A stretch of 64,000 nucleotides of DNA from Dysgonomonas sp. 521. GTDB lineage: Bacteria; Bacteroidota; Bacteroidia; Bacteroidales; Dysgonomonadaceae. Position 1 is the first letter of the stretch, and every line of letters begins with the position of its first letter. Position numbers and translations under genes: made by a program. The notes beneath the pieces are model-generated. The model was not told the DNA's origin. It ran no database searches and saw nothing but the letters and a program-made list of their open reading frames with translations. Of this stretch, positions 22,299 to 33,019 are shown piece by piece. The stretch spans positions 18,262 to 82,261 of the forward strand of contig NZ_QVMO01000007.1 of the NCBI RefSeq assembly GCF_010501055.1, written 5' to 3'.

Positions 22299-24596
22299 TT
22301 AGTCCAGTGTAAATCTTGCCGATTTAACATCATGGCTATTACCTCCAATCATTACATCAAAATCACCCGGCTCGAATACATATTCAAGGTCATAGTTATA
22401 AAACTTCAACAGTTCAGGTGTTATCTTAAAACTAACATTCTTCGATTCGCCGGCTTTGACAGATACTTTCTCAAAACCTTTCAATTCTTTTACAGGACGG
22501 GTTACGCTACCTACAAGGTCGCGGATATAAAGCTGAACGACTTCCGCCCCGTCATATTTACCGGTATTGGTAACAGTTACGCTTGCAGTCAGTTCGCCGT
22601 TACTGCTTATCCTTGTCGAGCTTAGCTTCACATCGCTATATTTAAATGTGGTATAACTCAATCCGTATCCGAAAGGATAAAGCGGTTCATTGCTTACATC
22701 CAGATAATTACTGCGGAATTTTTCGAACCATTTGCCTTCCGCTAACGGACGGCCTGTATTTTTATGGTTATAGAATAATGGAATTTGCCCCACATTCTGA
22801 GGGAATGTAGCAACGAGTTTGCCGCTTGGGTTTACATCGCCAAACAGTACATCGCCAATAGCATAAGCCGCTTCGGTACCACCAAACCAAACATTAAGAA
22901 TTGCCGATACGTTTTCATTTTCCCACGTCAGGGTCAACGGACGGCCTGTAAACAATACCAGCACTACCGGTTTACCTGTTTTTACCAGTTCTTCCAGTAA
23001 TGTTTTCTGAACATCGGGAATACCTATTGCAGTACGGCTGCTAGCCTCGCCACTCATCTCCGAAGATTCGCCCAATGCCGCCACAATTACGTCAGCATCC
23101 TTGGCTACGGCCAACGCCTCACGTAACATTTCCTCATCGCTGCGCGTTTCCTGATCTCTGTTCAGAGTGCGTCCGAACATAGTAGCATGTTCTTCGTACT
23201 TCGCGTCTTTTACCAAGTGGCTTCCTTTGGCATATACCACTTTGGCGTTCGCTCCGGCTACTGCCCTAACACCTTCTACTACAGTTGCAGGCTTAGTCAG
23301 ATCCACGGCAACGCTCCATGTTCCGGCCATATTGGAACGGGTATTTGCCAACGGCCCAACAACAGCGATCGTGCCTCCTTTTTTCAAAGGAAGTGTATTG
23401 TTCGCGTTCTTCAGCAGAACGAAACTTTCCGATGCTATTTTACGGGCAACGGCACGATGTTCGGGTGTGAATATCTCTGTTTTCGCACGGTTTACATCAC
23501 AATATTTATATGGGTCTGAGAAAAGACCTAACTTATATTTCGCTTCCAGTACACGGCGGCAAGCCTGATCGATTTCCGCCTGTGTTACTTTGCCTTCTTG
23601 CAGTGATTTACCCACTGTGGATAAACCTTCGCTAACCATATCCATATCTATTCCCGCTTTTAACGCGCGGGCAGATACAGTTTGTAAATCGCCTATACCG
23701 TGGTCTATCATTTCGCTGATACCGGTATAGTCTGTTACAACGAAACCATTGAATCCCCATTGTTTACGCAGCACATCTGTCATCAGCCATTTATTGGCTG
23801 TAGCAGGTACACCGTCCACTTCGTTGAAGGAAGCCATTACACTGCCTACCCCTGCTTCTACAGCTGCCTGATAAGGATACAGATATTCGTTGAACATACG
23901 TATGCGGCTCATATCCACCGTATTGTAATCGCGTCCGGCTTCGCCTGCTCCATAGAGGGCATAGTGTTTCACACAGGCCATGATATTCGAGTTTGTCGCA
24001 TACATGCGGTCTCCTGTTCCCTGATAGCCACGAACCATCGCTTTAGCTATCTGTCCTCCAAGAAACGGGTCTTCGCCATTCCCTTCCGAGAAGCGTCCCC
24101 AACGCGGGTCTCTCGAAATATCTACCATCGGGCTGAATGTCCAGCAAATACCATCGGCACTCGCCTCTATTGCCGCTATACGTGCAGACTGTTCTACCGC
24201 GGTCATATCCCAGGTAGCAGCCAGTCCTAATGGTATAGGAAACACCGTTTCGTAACCATGAATAACGTCCATTCCGAAAATCAACGGGATTTTCAGGCGG
24301 CTTTCCTCTACAGCTACACGTTGTACTTCCTTTATTTTTTCTACACCTTTTATATTGAATAGTCCTCCGACCTGTCCTTTCTTTATCTTTTCAGCAATAT
24401 TGCTGCTCTTAGCCTGTCCTGTGGTGATATCACCGGAACTAGGCAGATTTAGTTGCCCGATTTTTTCTTCGAGCGTCATCTTGCCCATCAAGTCATTGAT
24501 GAACTTGTCCATTTTAGGGTCTTTATTCTGGCCTTGCATATATCCAATAACCACAAAGGAAGCCAGAAAGACCATTAACAGTTGCCTTATTTTCAT
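22299..24596 (-). CDS. GH3 beta-glucosidase
   Basis: The 765-residue protein has a signal peptide (MKIRQLLMVFLASFVVIG), an N-terminal TIM-barrel domain (LPSSGDITTG to about 390), an alpha/beta sandwich with the sugar-binding region, and a C-terminal fibronectin type III-like domain (about 680-765). The nucleophile is the Asp in GFVVTDYTG near residue 290; KHYALYGAGEAGRDYN is the typical substrate-binding stretch. It should release glucose from beta-linked oligosaccharides in the periplasm. Next to a GH144-type enzyme it is probably specific for beta-1,2-gluco-oligosaccharides, as known for a Bacteroides homologue; that is inference. A MITE-like element separates it from susD. Confidence 0.93.
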   Translation of the reverse strand: MKIRQLLMVFLASFVVIGYMQGQNKDPKMDKFINDLMGKMTLEEKIGQLNLPSSGDITTGQAKSSNIAEKIKKGQVGGLFNIKGVEKIKEVQRVAVEESRLKIPLIFGMDVIHGYETVFPIPLGLAATWDMTAVEQSARIAAIEASADGICWTFSPMVDISRDPRWGRFSEGNGEDPFLGGQIAKAMVRGYQGTGDRMYATNSNIMACVKHYALYGAGEAGRDYNTVDMSRIRMFNEYLYPYQAAVEAGVGSVMASFNEVDGVPATANKWLMTDVLRKQWGFNGFVVTDYTGISEMIDHGIGDLQTVSARALKAGIDMDMVSEGLSTVGKSLQEGKVTQAEIDQACRRVLEAKYKLGLFSDPYKYCDVNRAKTEIFTPEHRAVARKIASESFVLLKNANNTLPLKKGGTIAVVGPLANTRSNMAGTWSVAVDLTKPATVVEGVRAVAGANAKVVYAKGSHLVKDAKYEEHATMFGRTLNRDQETRSDEEMLREALAVAKDADVIVAALGESSEMSGEASSRTAIGIPDVQKTLLEELVKTGKPVVLVLFTGRPLTLTWENENVSAILNVWFGGTEAAYAIGDVLFGDVNPSGKLVATFPQNVGQIPLFYNHKNTGRPLAEGKWFEKFRSNYLDVSNEPLYPFGYGLSYTTFKYSDVKLSSTRISSNGELTASVTVTNTGKYDGAEVVQLYIRDLVGSVTRPVKELKGFEKVSVKAGESKNVSFKITPELLKFYNYDLEYVFEPGDFDVMIGGNSHDVKSARFTLD

Positions 24597-24642
24597 TTTA
24601 CCTTATATTTCAGTTATACCTTAACTCCTGATTTCGAAATAA

Positions 24643-24812
24643 GAGGGTGTGTCATAAGTAATTTCCACTTTCATTTTGTCATGTTGAACGGAGTGAATTG
24701 AAAATCGACGGAGTCAAACTCCCGTATCCGGAGGGTCGGGATTCTTCATTGCATTCAGAATGACAAAGAGAGTAACAATTTAATAGACTGTTTTTACTTA
24801 TGACACACCCTC
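24643..24812. mobile_element. 170-bp MITE-like element with GAGGGTGTGTCATAAGTA ends, copy 1
   Basis: The terminal inverted repeats are GAGGGTGTGTCATAAGTA and TACTTATGACACACCCTC, exact over 18 bp. The core contains TTGTCATGTTGAACGGAGTG and CATTCAGAATGACAAAGAG. A second copy lies at 46950-47100. No target duplication is clear. It is inserted inside the utilisation locus between susD and the GH3 gene. Confidence 0.8.
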
Positions 24813-24839
24813 ACTAATAATTGTGATAACGAACAATCC

Positions 24840-26360
24840 TTATTGATAATTCGGGTTTTGTTTCAAAACACCGTTAGATTTATCTATTTCTGACTGAGGA
24901 ACAGGAAGAAGAGCATGTTTATCCTGATAGTTGGTCTTACCGGCAGCGTGCAATACAGCCTTGGCAGTACCCCAACGTACCAAGTCGTAGAAACGGTCTG
25001 GTTCGAGAGCTAACTCAACTCTTCTTTCATGCTGGATAGCCTTTCTTAATTCTACTTGGTTTGTTGTAGTTACCTCCGGCAATATGCTGGTACTCGCACC
25101 TCTTGCATGAGCTCTTACCATTTCCAGATATTTCAATGCATCTGTAGTGTTAGCTAATTCGTTAGCAGCTTCAGCAGCCATTAGAATTACATCAGGATAA
25201 CGGATGATACGGATATTTACCCAGAAACCTTCACGTGTATATTTAGATCTCATAGAAGGGCTAGTATATGCTTTCTTATTGAAATACGCGCCCATAGCTT
25301 CAGATACAGGAGACTCCCCGTAAGGTTTGTTTGTATTTTCAGGAGTGATTTCTTCACCCGGTTTCCTGAAATAAAGGAGTGTAGCATCTTTTCGTGGGTC
25401 ACCCTCTTCGAAAGCTGTACCAACTTCTTTTGTAGCCATGTGCCAGCCCCAGCCGAGGTTCCATTGTCCGGCGCCTCTGACTCCCTGTACCTGACAAAAC
25501 TGGCTACCGATATCGGTACTTGCAGGTTTTGCCGCAGTAGACGTACATTGCAGTTCGAATATAGATTCGCCGCAGTTTTCTCCGGCATCGGTGAATACCT
25601 GATCGACAGGTGTATTCAGGTTATACAAGCCGGAATTGATCACATCCCTGGAAGCAGCCAGCATATTATTCCAGTCGTTACGCATCATATATGTCCTCGC
25701 GTGCAAAGCCCTGGCAGCACCCCATGTTAAACGGCCTGTATATTTAGTTTCCCATGACTGTGGCAGATTGGCTTCGGCGAAAGTAAGGTCAGCGTCTATC
25801 AATTGATAAATCTCGGCGGCCGTATTCTTCGGTATATTCGCCTGTGACGCATCTGTTATCGGGAAATCGATCTTAGGAACTTCTCCCCATGCCCTTACAA
25901 GGTTGAAGTAACAATAAGCCCTGAAGAACTTCGCTTCTGCCTCAAGGCTATATAAGTCCTTATTATCCATCTGACGAAGCGTATCGATCACTGTATTACA
26001 ATCATGTATGATCGAATAATTGTGATTCCAGTATGTTCCTAATATACCGTTAGACGGAGTGTATTCGAAGTTGTCCCAGAAAGCGGCGTTATCGGGCCCG
26101 TCATTTTCGGTACTCCCTTTTTCCGAGTCTTCGGAACGGAACATGTGTACGGCAAACGCCGGGATTCCTGCAGTTATATTATAACTTCTCATCTTGGAAT
26201 AAACACCAAACACCTTTGCTTCTATACCTCCACTGGTATCATCATCCTCAGTAAAGCTTCCCTGAGGACTCTTGTCCAAGAAATCGCTACATCCTATAAC
26301 AGATATTGCTAAAAAAGCAATTATAGCAGCATATATATATTTATTAAATACTCGTTTCAT
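24840..26360 (-). CDS. SusD/RagB family glycan-binding lipoprotein
   Basis: The 506-residue protein starts with a lipoprotein signal (AISVIGCSDFLDKSPQG; Cys near residue 24). The CSDFLDKSP words are diagnostic of SusD-like proteins. The TPR-rich N-terminal part (YFNLVRAWGEVPKID) and the C-terminal segment HERRVELALEPDRFYDLVRWG are typical. It binds the polysaccharide on the outer surface and caps the SusC transporter. It lies 18 bp after susC. Confidence 0.95.
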   Translation of the reverse strand: MKRVFNKYIYAAIIAFLAISVIGCSDFLDKSPQGSFTEDDDTSGGIEAKVFGVYSKMRSYNITAGIPAFAVHMFRSEDSEKGSTENDGPDNAAFWDNFEYTPSNGILGTYWNHNYSIIHDCNTVIDTLRQMDNKDLYSLEAEAKFFRAYCYFNLVRAWGEVPKIDFPITDASQANIPKNTAAEIYQLIDADLTFAEANLPQSWETKYTGRLTWGAARALHARTYMMRNDWNNMLAASRDVINSGLYNLNTPVDQVFTDAGENCGESIFELQCTSTAAKPASTDIGSQFCQVQGVRGAGQWNLGWGWHMATKEVGTAFEEGDPRKDATLLYFRKPGEEITPENTNKPYGESPVSEAMGAYFNKKAYTSPSMRSKYTREGFWVNIRIIRYPDVILMAAEAANELANTTDALKYLEMVRAHARGASTSILPEVTTTNQVELRKAIQHERRVELALEPDRFYDLVRWGTAKAVLHAAGKTNYQDKHALLPVPQSEIDKSNGVLKQNPNYQ

Positions 26361-26378
26361 AATATTGTTTTTTGTCTA

Positions 26379-29300
26379 TTAAAATGTAAGATTTAAACCG
26401 AATGTATAAACTGCAGGTACCGGGTATGGATTGGCATCGATACCGAATGCTGTGGCACTACCACCTATTTCGGGCGAGTATCCTGTATTGTTTTTCCATG
26501 TCTTAGGGTTCTGAGCATTGATATATACTCTCAAAGATTTCATTCTTAATTTTTTCAACATATCGGAACCGAAAGTATATCCCAACTGTATATTCCTGAT
26601 ACGGAAGAAGCTACCATCTTCTACAAAATATTCGGACGGATAATCTTTTCCGTTTATAGAACGTTTCCTGTCCAGTATAGGCTCAGAGTTTGATGTACCT
26701 TCGCCATGCCATCTGTTCATCCTGTTTTCGAGGTAATTGAACTGAGACCATTCGTAGATGTTCCATGTACGGTATATTTCATTACCCTGCACACCCATCA
26801 TGTCTACAGACAGGTCGAAGTTCTTATATCCTGCATTGAACGAAACACCATAAGTGAAATCAGGAGTAGGGTTACCGATCTGGGTTCTGTCGGCAGTTGT
26901 AATTTCTCCGTCTCCGTTTACATCTTTAAACTTAAGGTCTCCGGGTTTTACTGTTACAAGTTTGTTTGCAGGAGAGTTGGCGATATCGCTTTCCGACTGG
27001 TATATTCCTTCAACTTTGTATCCGTAGAAGTAGCCGATAGGATAACCTGCCTGCGTGTATGACATCATAGGAAGCCCGGAAGTACCATCTGTGATAGTAT
27101 AGCCATCCTGAACCAATGATATGACTTTATTCTTGATAGTGGTAAGATTTGCGCTGATACCGTATCTCCAATCGGAACCAATCCGGTCGTTCCATGACAA
27201 TGATAGTTCCACACCCTTATTCTCTATCTGTCCCAGGTTACCCAGGCCAGGAGTAGTGCCTGTAATACCCGGCACTTCCGCCAACAGGTCTTTTGTGTTC
27301 TTCTTGTAATAAACACCTTCAAAATTCAGCCTGTTTCTTAAGAAATAAGCTTCGAGACCAGCTTCCCATGCTTCTACTTTTTCCCATCTCAAATTCGAAT
27401 TAGGGAGGTATTGCTTAGAATATCCCGGAATAATGTTATCTCCGAATACAGCAGATGTAGAATTCGTCAAAATTGGTTCTGCAGGATAAACCCTGTCCAT
27501 GTTCTGGTTACCTAACGTACCCCATGAGCCTTTAACTTTCAGATAATCGAGGAAAGTAAGGTCTTTCATGAAGTCTTCTTCGGTAATAACCCATCCGGCA
27601 CCAAGTGAGTAGAAGTTTTGCCACTCGTTTCCTGTATAGTAGAAGGCTGACGAGCCATCGCGACGGAATGAACCGTTGAACAGATACTTATTCTTATAGT
27701 TATATAATGCCCTGAACAAGAATGAAACAGTAGAGCGTTCCCATTGTGTACTTGCGTTTGTAGCCGCGTCTGGGTCGCCGATACTAACAAACCATTTGTC
27801 TGAATCGTTCGCTATCGGTAGTCCGTTACCTTCTCCGCGCTTAGCCGTAAGGCTAGACAAGCTATTGTAATAGGTAGTGAAACCCGCCGTAGCTGTAATA
27901 TTATGGTTGTTAAAGCTATTAGTATAAGTCAACAGGTAATCGGCCTGAACTTTTGTCTCGTTCTGTTTTTGCTGTTCCACGGCAGTTTTGCCGTCGCCCA
28001 TAACAACAGATTGCTGTGTATCTACATCCCATACAGTTCTTTTTGGGGTGTACAGCCTGCTATCGTAAGACCTGTAGTCCAGTGAGTACATTACACGGAA
28101 GTTAAAGTGCTTGAAGAAATTCAGATCTCCATAGATATTACCGGAGGCTCTGTAATCGACAACTTTATTCATATCCTTTTGCAACTCTACATAAGTCATC
28201 GGATTAGATACTTCATTTTTCTGGAAGCTAGGAAGTGTATTGTACAAACCTTCCTGCGCGTTGTAAGGAGAAGCTATAGGCGCGGCATATAAGGCATTCT
28301 TCACACCATTTGTATAAAGTCCCTGAGCTGTATTTAACGGTGTAGCACGTGCTCCGTTGAACTGGAATCCTACTTTCAGGTCTTTTGTGATATTGTAATC
28401 GCTACTCAGATTGATCGTAATCTTATCATATTTCTCATGTTTGATATTACCTTCTTCGGAAGTATAACCTACACCCATGTAGAATTTATTTTTTTCGGTA
28501 GAAGATGTTATACTTATATTGTTGTTGGTAATAAAACCGGTCTGGAATACTTCATCCTGCCAGTTTGTATCGTTGTTCCAGTTAGTATAATCGAAAGCAG
28601 ATGCTCCCTGGTTTGCCAACTGTTCCGAATAAAGTTCTTTGAACTGTGACGCGTTCGCCATTTTGATTTTATCCACAACAGATTTGAAGCCAAAAGAAGT
28701 ATTGATATTCACCAATGTCTGGCCTTCTTTTGCTTTTTTAGTTGTAACGATAATTACACCATTGGCACCTCTCACACCAAAGATAGCCAATGATGAAGGG
28801 TCTTTCAATATTTCCATTGATTCTATATCCGCCGAGTTGAGGAAGCTGATGTTATCATTAAACAATCCATCGACAACATATAGCGGCTTGTAACCATTGA
28901 TAGAGTTCGTACCACGGATACGGATTTCAGGGTCTTGTCCGGCAATACCTGTATTAACCACCTGCACCCCAGCCACTTTACCTTGCAATGAAGCCAGCGG
29001 GTTAGCTGAAGGGCGGTTAGCGATATCTTCGGCCCTGATACTGGCTATCGACCCTGTCAGGTCGCGCTTCTTAGCAGTACCGTAACCGATAACTACTGTT
29101 TCGGTCAGCATTGTCGCATCGTCTTCCAACACAACATCAATTCTAGTTTTAGAGCCAACAGCTATTAATTGAGGTTTCATACCTACAAAAGAGAATTCGA
29201 GTGTTTCATTCGATTTTGCAGCTATGGAATAATTACCATCTATATCAGTAATAGTTCCGGTAGATGTACCTTGTATGCGTACAGTCACACCTATCAGGGG

Positions 29301-29450
29301 TTCAGCATTGTTATCTGTTACCGTTCCCGTAATTGTGTTGGTCTGTGCATGAATGGCCGTGATGCTTGCTAATACAAAACAAGCGAAGAAAACAAAGCTC
29401 CTCCGAAAAAGAGATGTTGCGTTCTTTGATTTTTCAGGTTTAATTTTCAT
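26379..29450 (-). CDS. SusC/RagA family TonB-dependent outer-membrane transporter
   Basis: The 1023-residue protein has a signal peptide ending AIHAQ, then a carboxypeptidase-D-like domain (ITGTVTDNNAEPLIGVTV), a plug domain (TVVIGYGTAKKRDLTGSI, VRGANGVIIVTTK), and a long beta-barrel ending in aromatic residues (FGLNLTF). It imports oligosaccharides with TonB energy, paired with the adjacent SusD. The length is typical. It is the first structural gene of the locus and follows the regulator gene on the same strand after a 303-bp gap. Confidence 0.97.
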   Translation of the reverse strand: MKIKPEKSKNATSLFRRSFVFFACFVLASITAIHAQTNTITGTVTDNNAEPLIGVTVRIQGTSTGTITDIDGNYSIAAKSNETLEFSFVGMKPQLIAVGSKTRIDVVLEDDATMLTETVVIGYGTAKKRDLTGSIASIRAEDIANRPSANPLASLQGKVAGVQVVNTGIAGQDPEIRIRGTNSINGYKPLYVVDGLFNDNISFLNSADIESMEILKDPSSLAIFGVRGANGVIIVTTKKAKEGQTLVNINTSFGFKSVVDKIKMANASQFKELYSEQLANQGASAFDYTNWNNDTNWQDEVFQTGFITNNNISITSSTEKNKFYMGVGYTSEEGNIKHEKYDKITINLSSDYNITKDLKVGFQFNGARATPLNTAQGLYTNGVKNALYAAPIASPYNAQEGLYNTLPSFQKNEVSNPMTYVELQKDMNKVVDYRASGNIYGDLNFFKHFNFRVMYSLDYRSYDSRLYTPKRTVWDVDTQQSVVMGDGKTAVEQQKQNETKVQADYLLTYTNSFNNHNITATAGFTTYYNSLSSLTAKRGEGNGLPIANDSDKWFVSIGDPDAATNASTQWERSTVSFLFRALYNYKNKYLFNGSFRRDGSSAFYYTGNEWQNFYSLGAGWVITEEDFMKDLTFLDYLKVKGSWGTLGNQNMDRVYPAEPILTNSTSAVFGDNIIPGYSKQYLPNSNLRWEKVEAWEAGLEAYFLRNRLNFEGVYYKKNTKDLLAEVPGITGTTPGLGNLGQIENKGVELSLSWNDRIGSDWRYGISANLTTIKNKVISLVQDGYTITDGTSGLPMMSYTQAGYPIGYFYGYKVEGIYQSESDIANSPANKLVTVKPGDLKFKDVNGDGEITTADRTQIGNPTPDFTYGVSFNAGYKNFDLSVDMMGVQGNEIYRTWNIYEWSQFNYLENRMNRWHGEGTSNSEPILDRKRSINGKDYPSEYFVEDGSFFRIRNIQLGYTFGSDMLKKLRMKSLRVYINAQNPKTWKNNTGYSPEIGGSATAFGIDANPYPVPAVYTFGLNLTF

Positions 29451-29753
29451 AGTCTTACTTTTTATTTAAACACACATTTTGCAAGTAAAATCTATTATTT
29501 ACGACAAGAAAAGGCTGGTAATTGGTTAAAAAATATATACTAACTGTTTCTCTGATAAATTTTGGGCGTTTATGACAACCTTGGCATTTTCTGTGCGTGA
29601 TATTAGATTTGCAACAAAGGTAGAAATGGGAAGGAAAGTGTTTCGAAAAGTTAATACATCATAGATACACTCATCCGTTTTTTAACAGTACCCCCGACTC
29701 ACTTTTACCTCTCAAAAATACACAACGATCTAATAAGCAAATAGTTGACACAA
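29451..29753 (-). promoter_or_regulatory. susC leader and candidate locus promoter
   Basis: The 303-bp gap holds a minus-strand TACCTTTG (29622-29615) fitting TAnnTTTG, with CTTTTCG-like sequence near the -33 position. Transcription would start near 29608, leaving a 5' leader of about 158 bases before susC. The stretch upstream is the expected binding region of the regulator. I see no other structured element. Confidence 0.4.
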
Positions 29754-32579
29754 TCAATCTATATCAAGGAAGAACTCATTCAAATTCTGTGAAGGAAGGA
29801 TATTTAACTTTTTTCTTAATCTATAACGGCTGTTTTCGACCGCCCTGATAGAAAGATTCATTAAGGAGGCTATCTCTTTTGTCTCCAAATTCAACTTCAA
29901 ACAAGCGCAAAGCCGGAGGTCACTATTTGTCAACTGAGGATAAAGGGTTTTCATTTTTTTGAAAAAACCGGTATGCTTTTCTTCAAATTTTAACAAAAAA
30001 GTTTTCCAGTCTTCCTCTGTATTCATATTGTTATTGAGCAAGGCATTTATTTTTTGAGAAAGAGGGATTAGCGCGCTACTCTTATTTCTGGATGAAAAAT
30101 CATCTATGATAGCCTTTATTTTCAGTATCAGTTCGTTCTTCTGTATAATGAAGGATGTCTGGGTCAGGAGTTCCGCGTTTTTTTGCTCTACTTCCTGTTG
30201 AAGTTCACCCGTCAAGGTTCTCAGCCGGCGGGTTTCCCGGTTCCTGATCTTCTGTAAATGCAGGTTACGGTATCGCCTGAGAATCAATAGCCAGACAATA
30301 TACATTATAGCAAAGAAGACAATGATATAAAACATGTAAGCCCAGATACTCTGATACCAGGGAGAGGCTACCTTGAACTGATAGATCAACGGTTCTGAAT
30401 GATTGCCTAGATTATCGATGGTGCGTACCAAGAACGTATATTTTCCTTCCGGCAAACGGGCATAGGACACCTGATTAAGCTTTTGTGGCAAAGACCATGT
30501 ATTGTCCACCCCCTCCAGCATATATTGAAAAGACAGGTTGGACGAGAAAGCATTCTCTACCGAAAAACGGAATGTTACCGTATTGTAATTATAAGGTATC
30601 TCTACCGGTTGCGATAAACTGATATATTTATATTCCCCATTCGAATTTCTTGTTCCAAGAGATTCGAGATAAGGAGGAGATAGTGCCTTTGACCCGTCTT
30701 TCCCCGATTGCCCTTTTTTATACAGCAAAAAACCATTATCAAGACAAACAAGGCTTGTGCTGTCATTCAATATGGAGATATTTTCATACGCATTTACCAA
30801 CGACAGGTTCATCCCCAGATTATAACTTTCCGTAATATACGCTTCATAGCCATCGTAAACAAACTGGTAGACAGAGGCGTCCGTCAATGCCCAGAACTCG
30901 TTATTGCGGATATGTATTACCTGCCTCAGGTTCTTTACACTCTTAAAGCAATCGTCAAGAATCGTATTGGGTACAATTTTATTGGAAATATCATCATAGG
31001 TATAGAATTGATTATTGCCCAGCAATACGATACGTCCTCCAACTTTAAACATTTTCAACTTATAAGGTAATCCATCCTTATTATTCCCTCCATAGTATGA
31101 AAATGTCTGGAATCCGGACAAGTCATCATCCAGCTTACACCTGTATATCCCCCTGTTAAAATGCTCCAGCCATACATTACCTATATGGTCTACATCGGCA
31201 TTAATCACAGGTTCGGAAATCTGCCTCGGGTCGTACACCTCATCTGTGGCTTTATCCACAATCTTTAACGACTGGTATGTAGATAAAAAGAGTAAGTCCC
31301 TGTCCTTGTATCTGGCCTCGGATATATTATAAACGCCGGTACGGATATCGAACAGGTCGGTAACGGAAAGGTTGTCACGTATTTCTTTCAATCCTTTATT
31401 ATGGCAGCAGTACAGTTTATTGTCTATTACCTTTAGTGCCCAAACCTGTCCCTGTGTTCCGTTTATCAGCTTCATTTTAGCCAAAGCTCCGGGCTTATCC
31501 AGATTGTCGGCAGTGATATAGAAAACACCCTGATTGGTTCCTATAAATAGTTTATCGTTCCAAAGGGCAGCCCCGTATACGGCACCGGTCTTGCCTCCCT
31601 TATCGGTATAGCAACTCATATTGTCGATATACTGTATATAGGATATGCCTTTGTCAAGCGCAGCCCATACATTAGCCGCCTTGTCCTCATAAAGGGATAA
31701 GATCGTATTGTTTTGGAGAGTACTCTCGGTAGATATATGATCCAATATATTACCATCTACATCTACCTGATATACACCATTTAATATAGTACCAAAGAAA
31801 TAGGTTCCCCTTGATGAAAATATGCCACAGTTTAACTCCGCAGAATTCAGTACACCGGATAAAAGGGGATTCCATTCCTTAAAGCTAGTCCCGTCATATC
31901 GGTAAAGTCCTTTTGTAGCCGTACCTATCAGGTACTCATCTGTAGAATAGGGTAATATTACACGCACATCGGTATCCCGGAAAATTTCACTGCCCTCAAT
32001 TTTTGTCAGTGTTGATCCTTTTAAACGATAAAGGGGGCCTAACATTTGCTGTACAAGGAATTCATCCCTGATTTTCGACAGGAAAAGGAATCCATTTTCG
32101 GCAGGTATCCGTTTTATCGTCTTATAGTCGTACATATATATTGAAGAAAACGACTGGAAATAAACACAATCCTCCGCTATCCAGATTTTCCAGAAATCAT
32201 CGTTCTTGAAAAGCGCTTTATCCAGTTGGTCGCTTAGCGATGTATAAACCAGCTTTCCTGCAACATCCCTATCCCATCGCCCAAATTCTTCGTAACTGCC
32301 TGTAAAAACCGTATTGTGAGAGAGCACAGCAATAGACCTTGCTATCAAAGAATTAGGCATACGATTTAGCCGCCATTCTATCCCGTCAAATTCCAACAGG
32401 CCTATATCATTTCCAAAATACATTACACCTTTTTCGTCCTCTCCTATCGACCAGTTCTTATTATCAGCCTTATACCTGTCTGTCGATAGATTTATCACGT
32501 GGGGCTTATTCGGAAATACTGAAATAAGAGGTAAAAAAGTAAAAAATGATAAAAGAATATATTTGATAATGCTACCCAT
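29754..32579 (-). CDS. SusR-like membrane sensor-regulator with propeller, Y_Y_Y and LuxR-type HTH
   Basis: The 941-residue protein has a signal peptide, then two-component regulator-type beta-propeller repeats (for example WSIGEDEKGVMYFGNDIGLL), a Y_Y_Y domain around residues 655-740 (PEGKYTFLVRTIDNLGNHSE), one membrane span at about 745-770, a coiled coil (QEVEQKNAELLTQTSFIIQK), and a C-terminal LuxR/GerE-type helix-turn-helix around 880-930 (KEIASLMNLSIRAVENSRYR). It has no kinase or receiver domain, so it is not a classical hybrid two-component system. It should sense an oligosaccharide in the periplasm and bind DNA directly. The adjoining locus is its likely target. Confidence 0.9.
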   Translation of the reverse strand: MGSIIKYILLSFFTFLPLISVFPNKPHVINLSTDRYKADNKNWSIGEDEKGVMYFGNDIGLLEFDGIEWRLNRMPNSLIARSIAVLSHNTVFTGSYEEFGRWDRDVAGKLVYTSLSDQLDKALFKNDDFWKIWIAEDCVYFQSFSSIYMYDYKTIKRIPAENGFLFLSKIRDEFLVQQMLGPLYRLKGSTLTKIEGSEIFRDTDVRVILPYSTDEYLIGTATKGLYRYDGTSFKEWNPLLSGVLNSAELNCGIFSSRGTYFFGTILNGVYQVDVDGNILDHISTESTLQNNTILSLYEDKAANVWAALDKGISYIQYIDNMSCYTDKGGKTGAVYGAALWNDKLFIGTNQGVFYITADNLDKPGALAKMKLINGTQGQVWALKVIDNKLYCCHNKGLKEIRDNLSVTDLFDIRTGVYNISEARYKDRDLLFLSTYQSLKIVDKATDEVYDPRQISEPVINADVDHIGNVWLEHFNRGIYRCKLDDDLSGFQTFSYYGGNNKDGLPYKLKMFKVGGRIVLLGNNQFYTYDDISNKIVPNTILDDCFKSVKNLRQVIHIRNNEFWALTDASVYQFVYDGYEAYITESYNLGMNLSLVNAYENISILNDSTSLVCLDNGFLLYKKGQSGKDGSKALSPPYLESLGTRNSNGEYKYISLSQPVEIPYNYNTVTFRFSVENAFSSNLSFQYMLEGVDNTWSLPQKLNQVSYARLPEGKYTFLVRTIDNLGNHSEPLIYQFKVASPWYQSIWAYMFYIIVFFAIMYIVWLLILRRYRNLHLQKIRNRETRRLRTLTGELQQEVEQKNAELLTQTSFIIQKNELILKIKAIIDDFSSRNKSSALIPLSQKINALLNNNMNTEEDWKTFLLKFEEKHTGFFKKMKTLYPQLTNSDLRLCACLKLNLETKEIASLMNLSIRAVENSRYRLRKKLNILPSQNLNEFFLDID

Positions 32580-33019
32580 TTTTGATTTTTGCTTTTGATT
32601 GCTTTTTACTTAGTAACTGTTAGGAAATATCAAAAATAACATATTTTTGCGAAATTTGTTTTCTTCGGGGATCGAAGATGACTGCAAAACGGTGTATCAC
32701 TTCCTTTTTAAATTATCTATATAGGGAATTCTTTGATATAATCGAAGAAAAAAGGTAACAGGAAAAAGTAATGAAAAAAGTGTAACTTTTGCACAGTACA
32801 TGACAAAAAATAGAATATTAAGGTTCAACCCCTCGCCCTTTGGGCACTCCCCTTCTGCGAGGGGAGAGTCGCAAAGCGAAGGCAGATGCCGTTTGATCCG
32901 TCAGGCACTCTTCCCTTTTGATAAAGGGAAGTACCCGAAGGGGGAAGGGTTAGAATGATAGTATATATTTTTTGTCATGTACTAAACACCTTTGTCACTT
33001 TTTTGCAGCAGCCTGTTGT

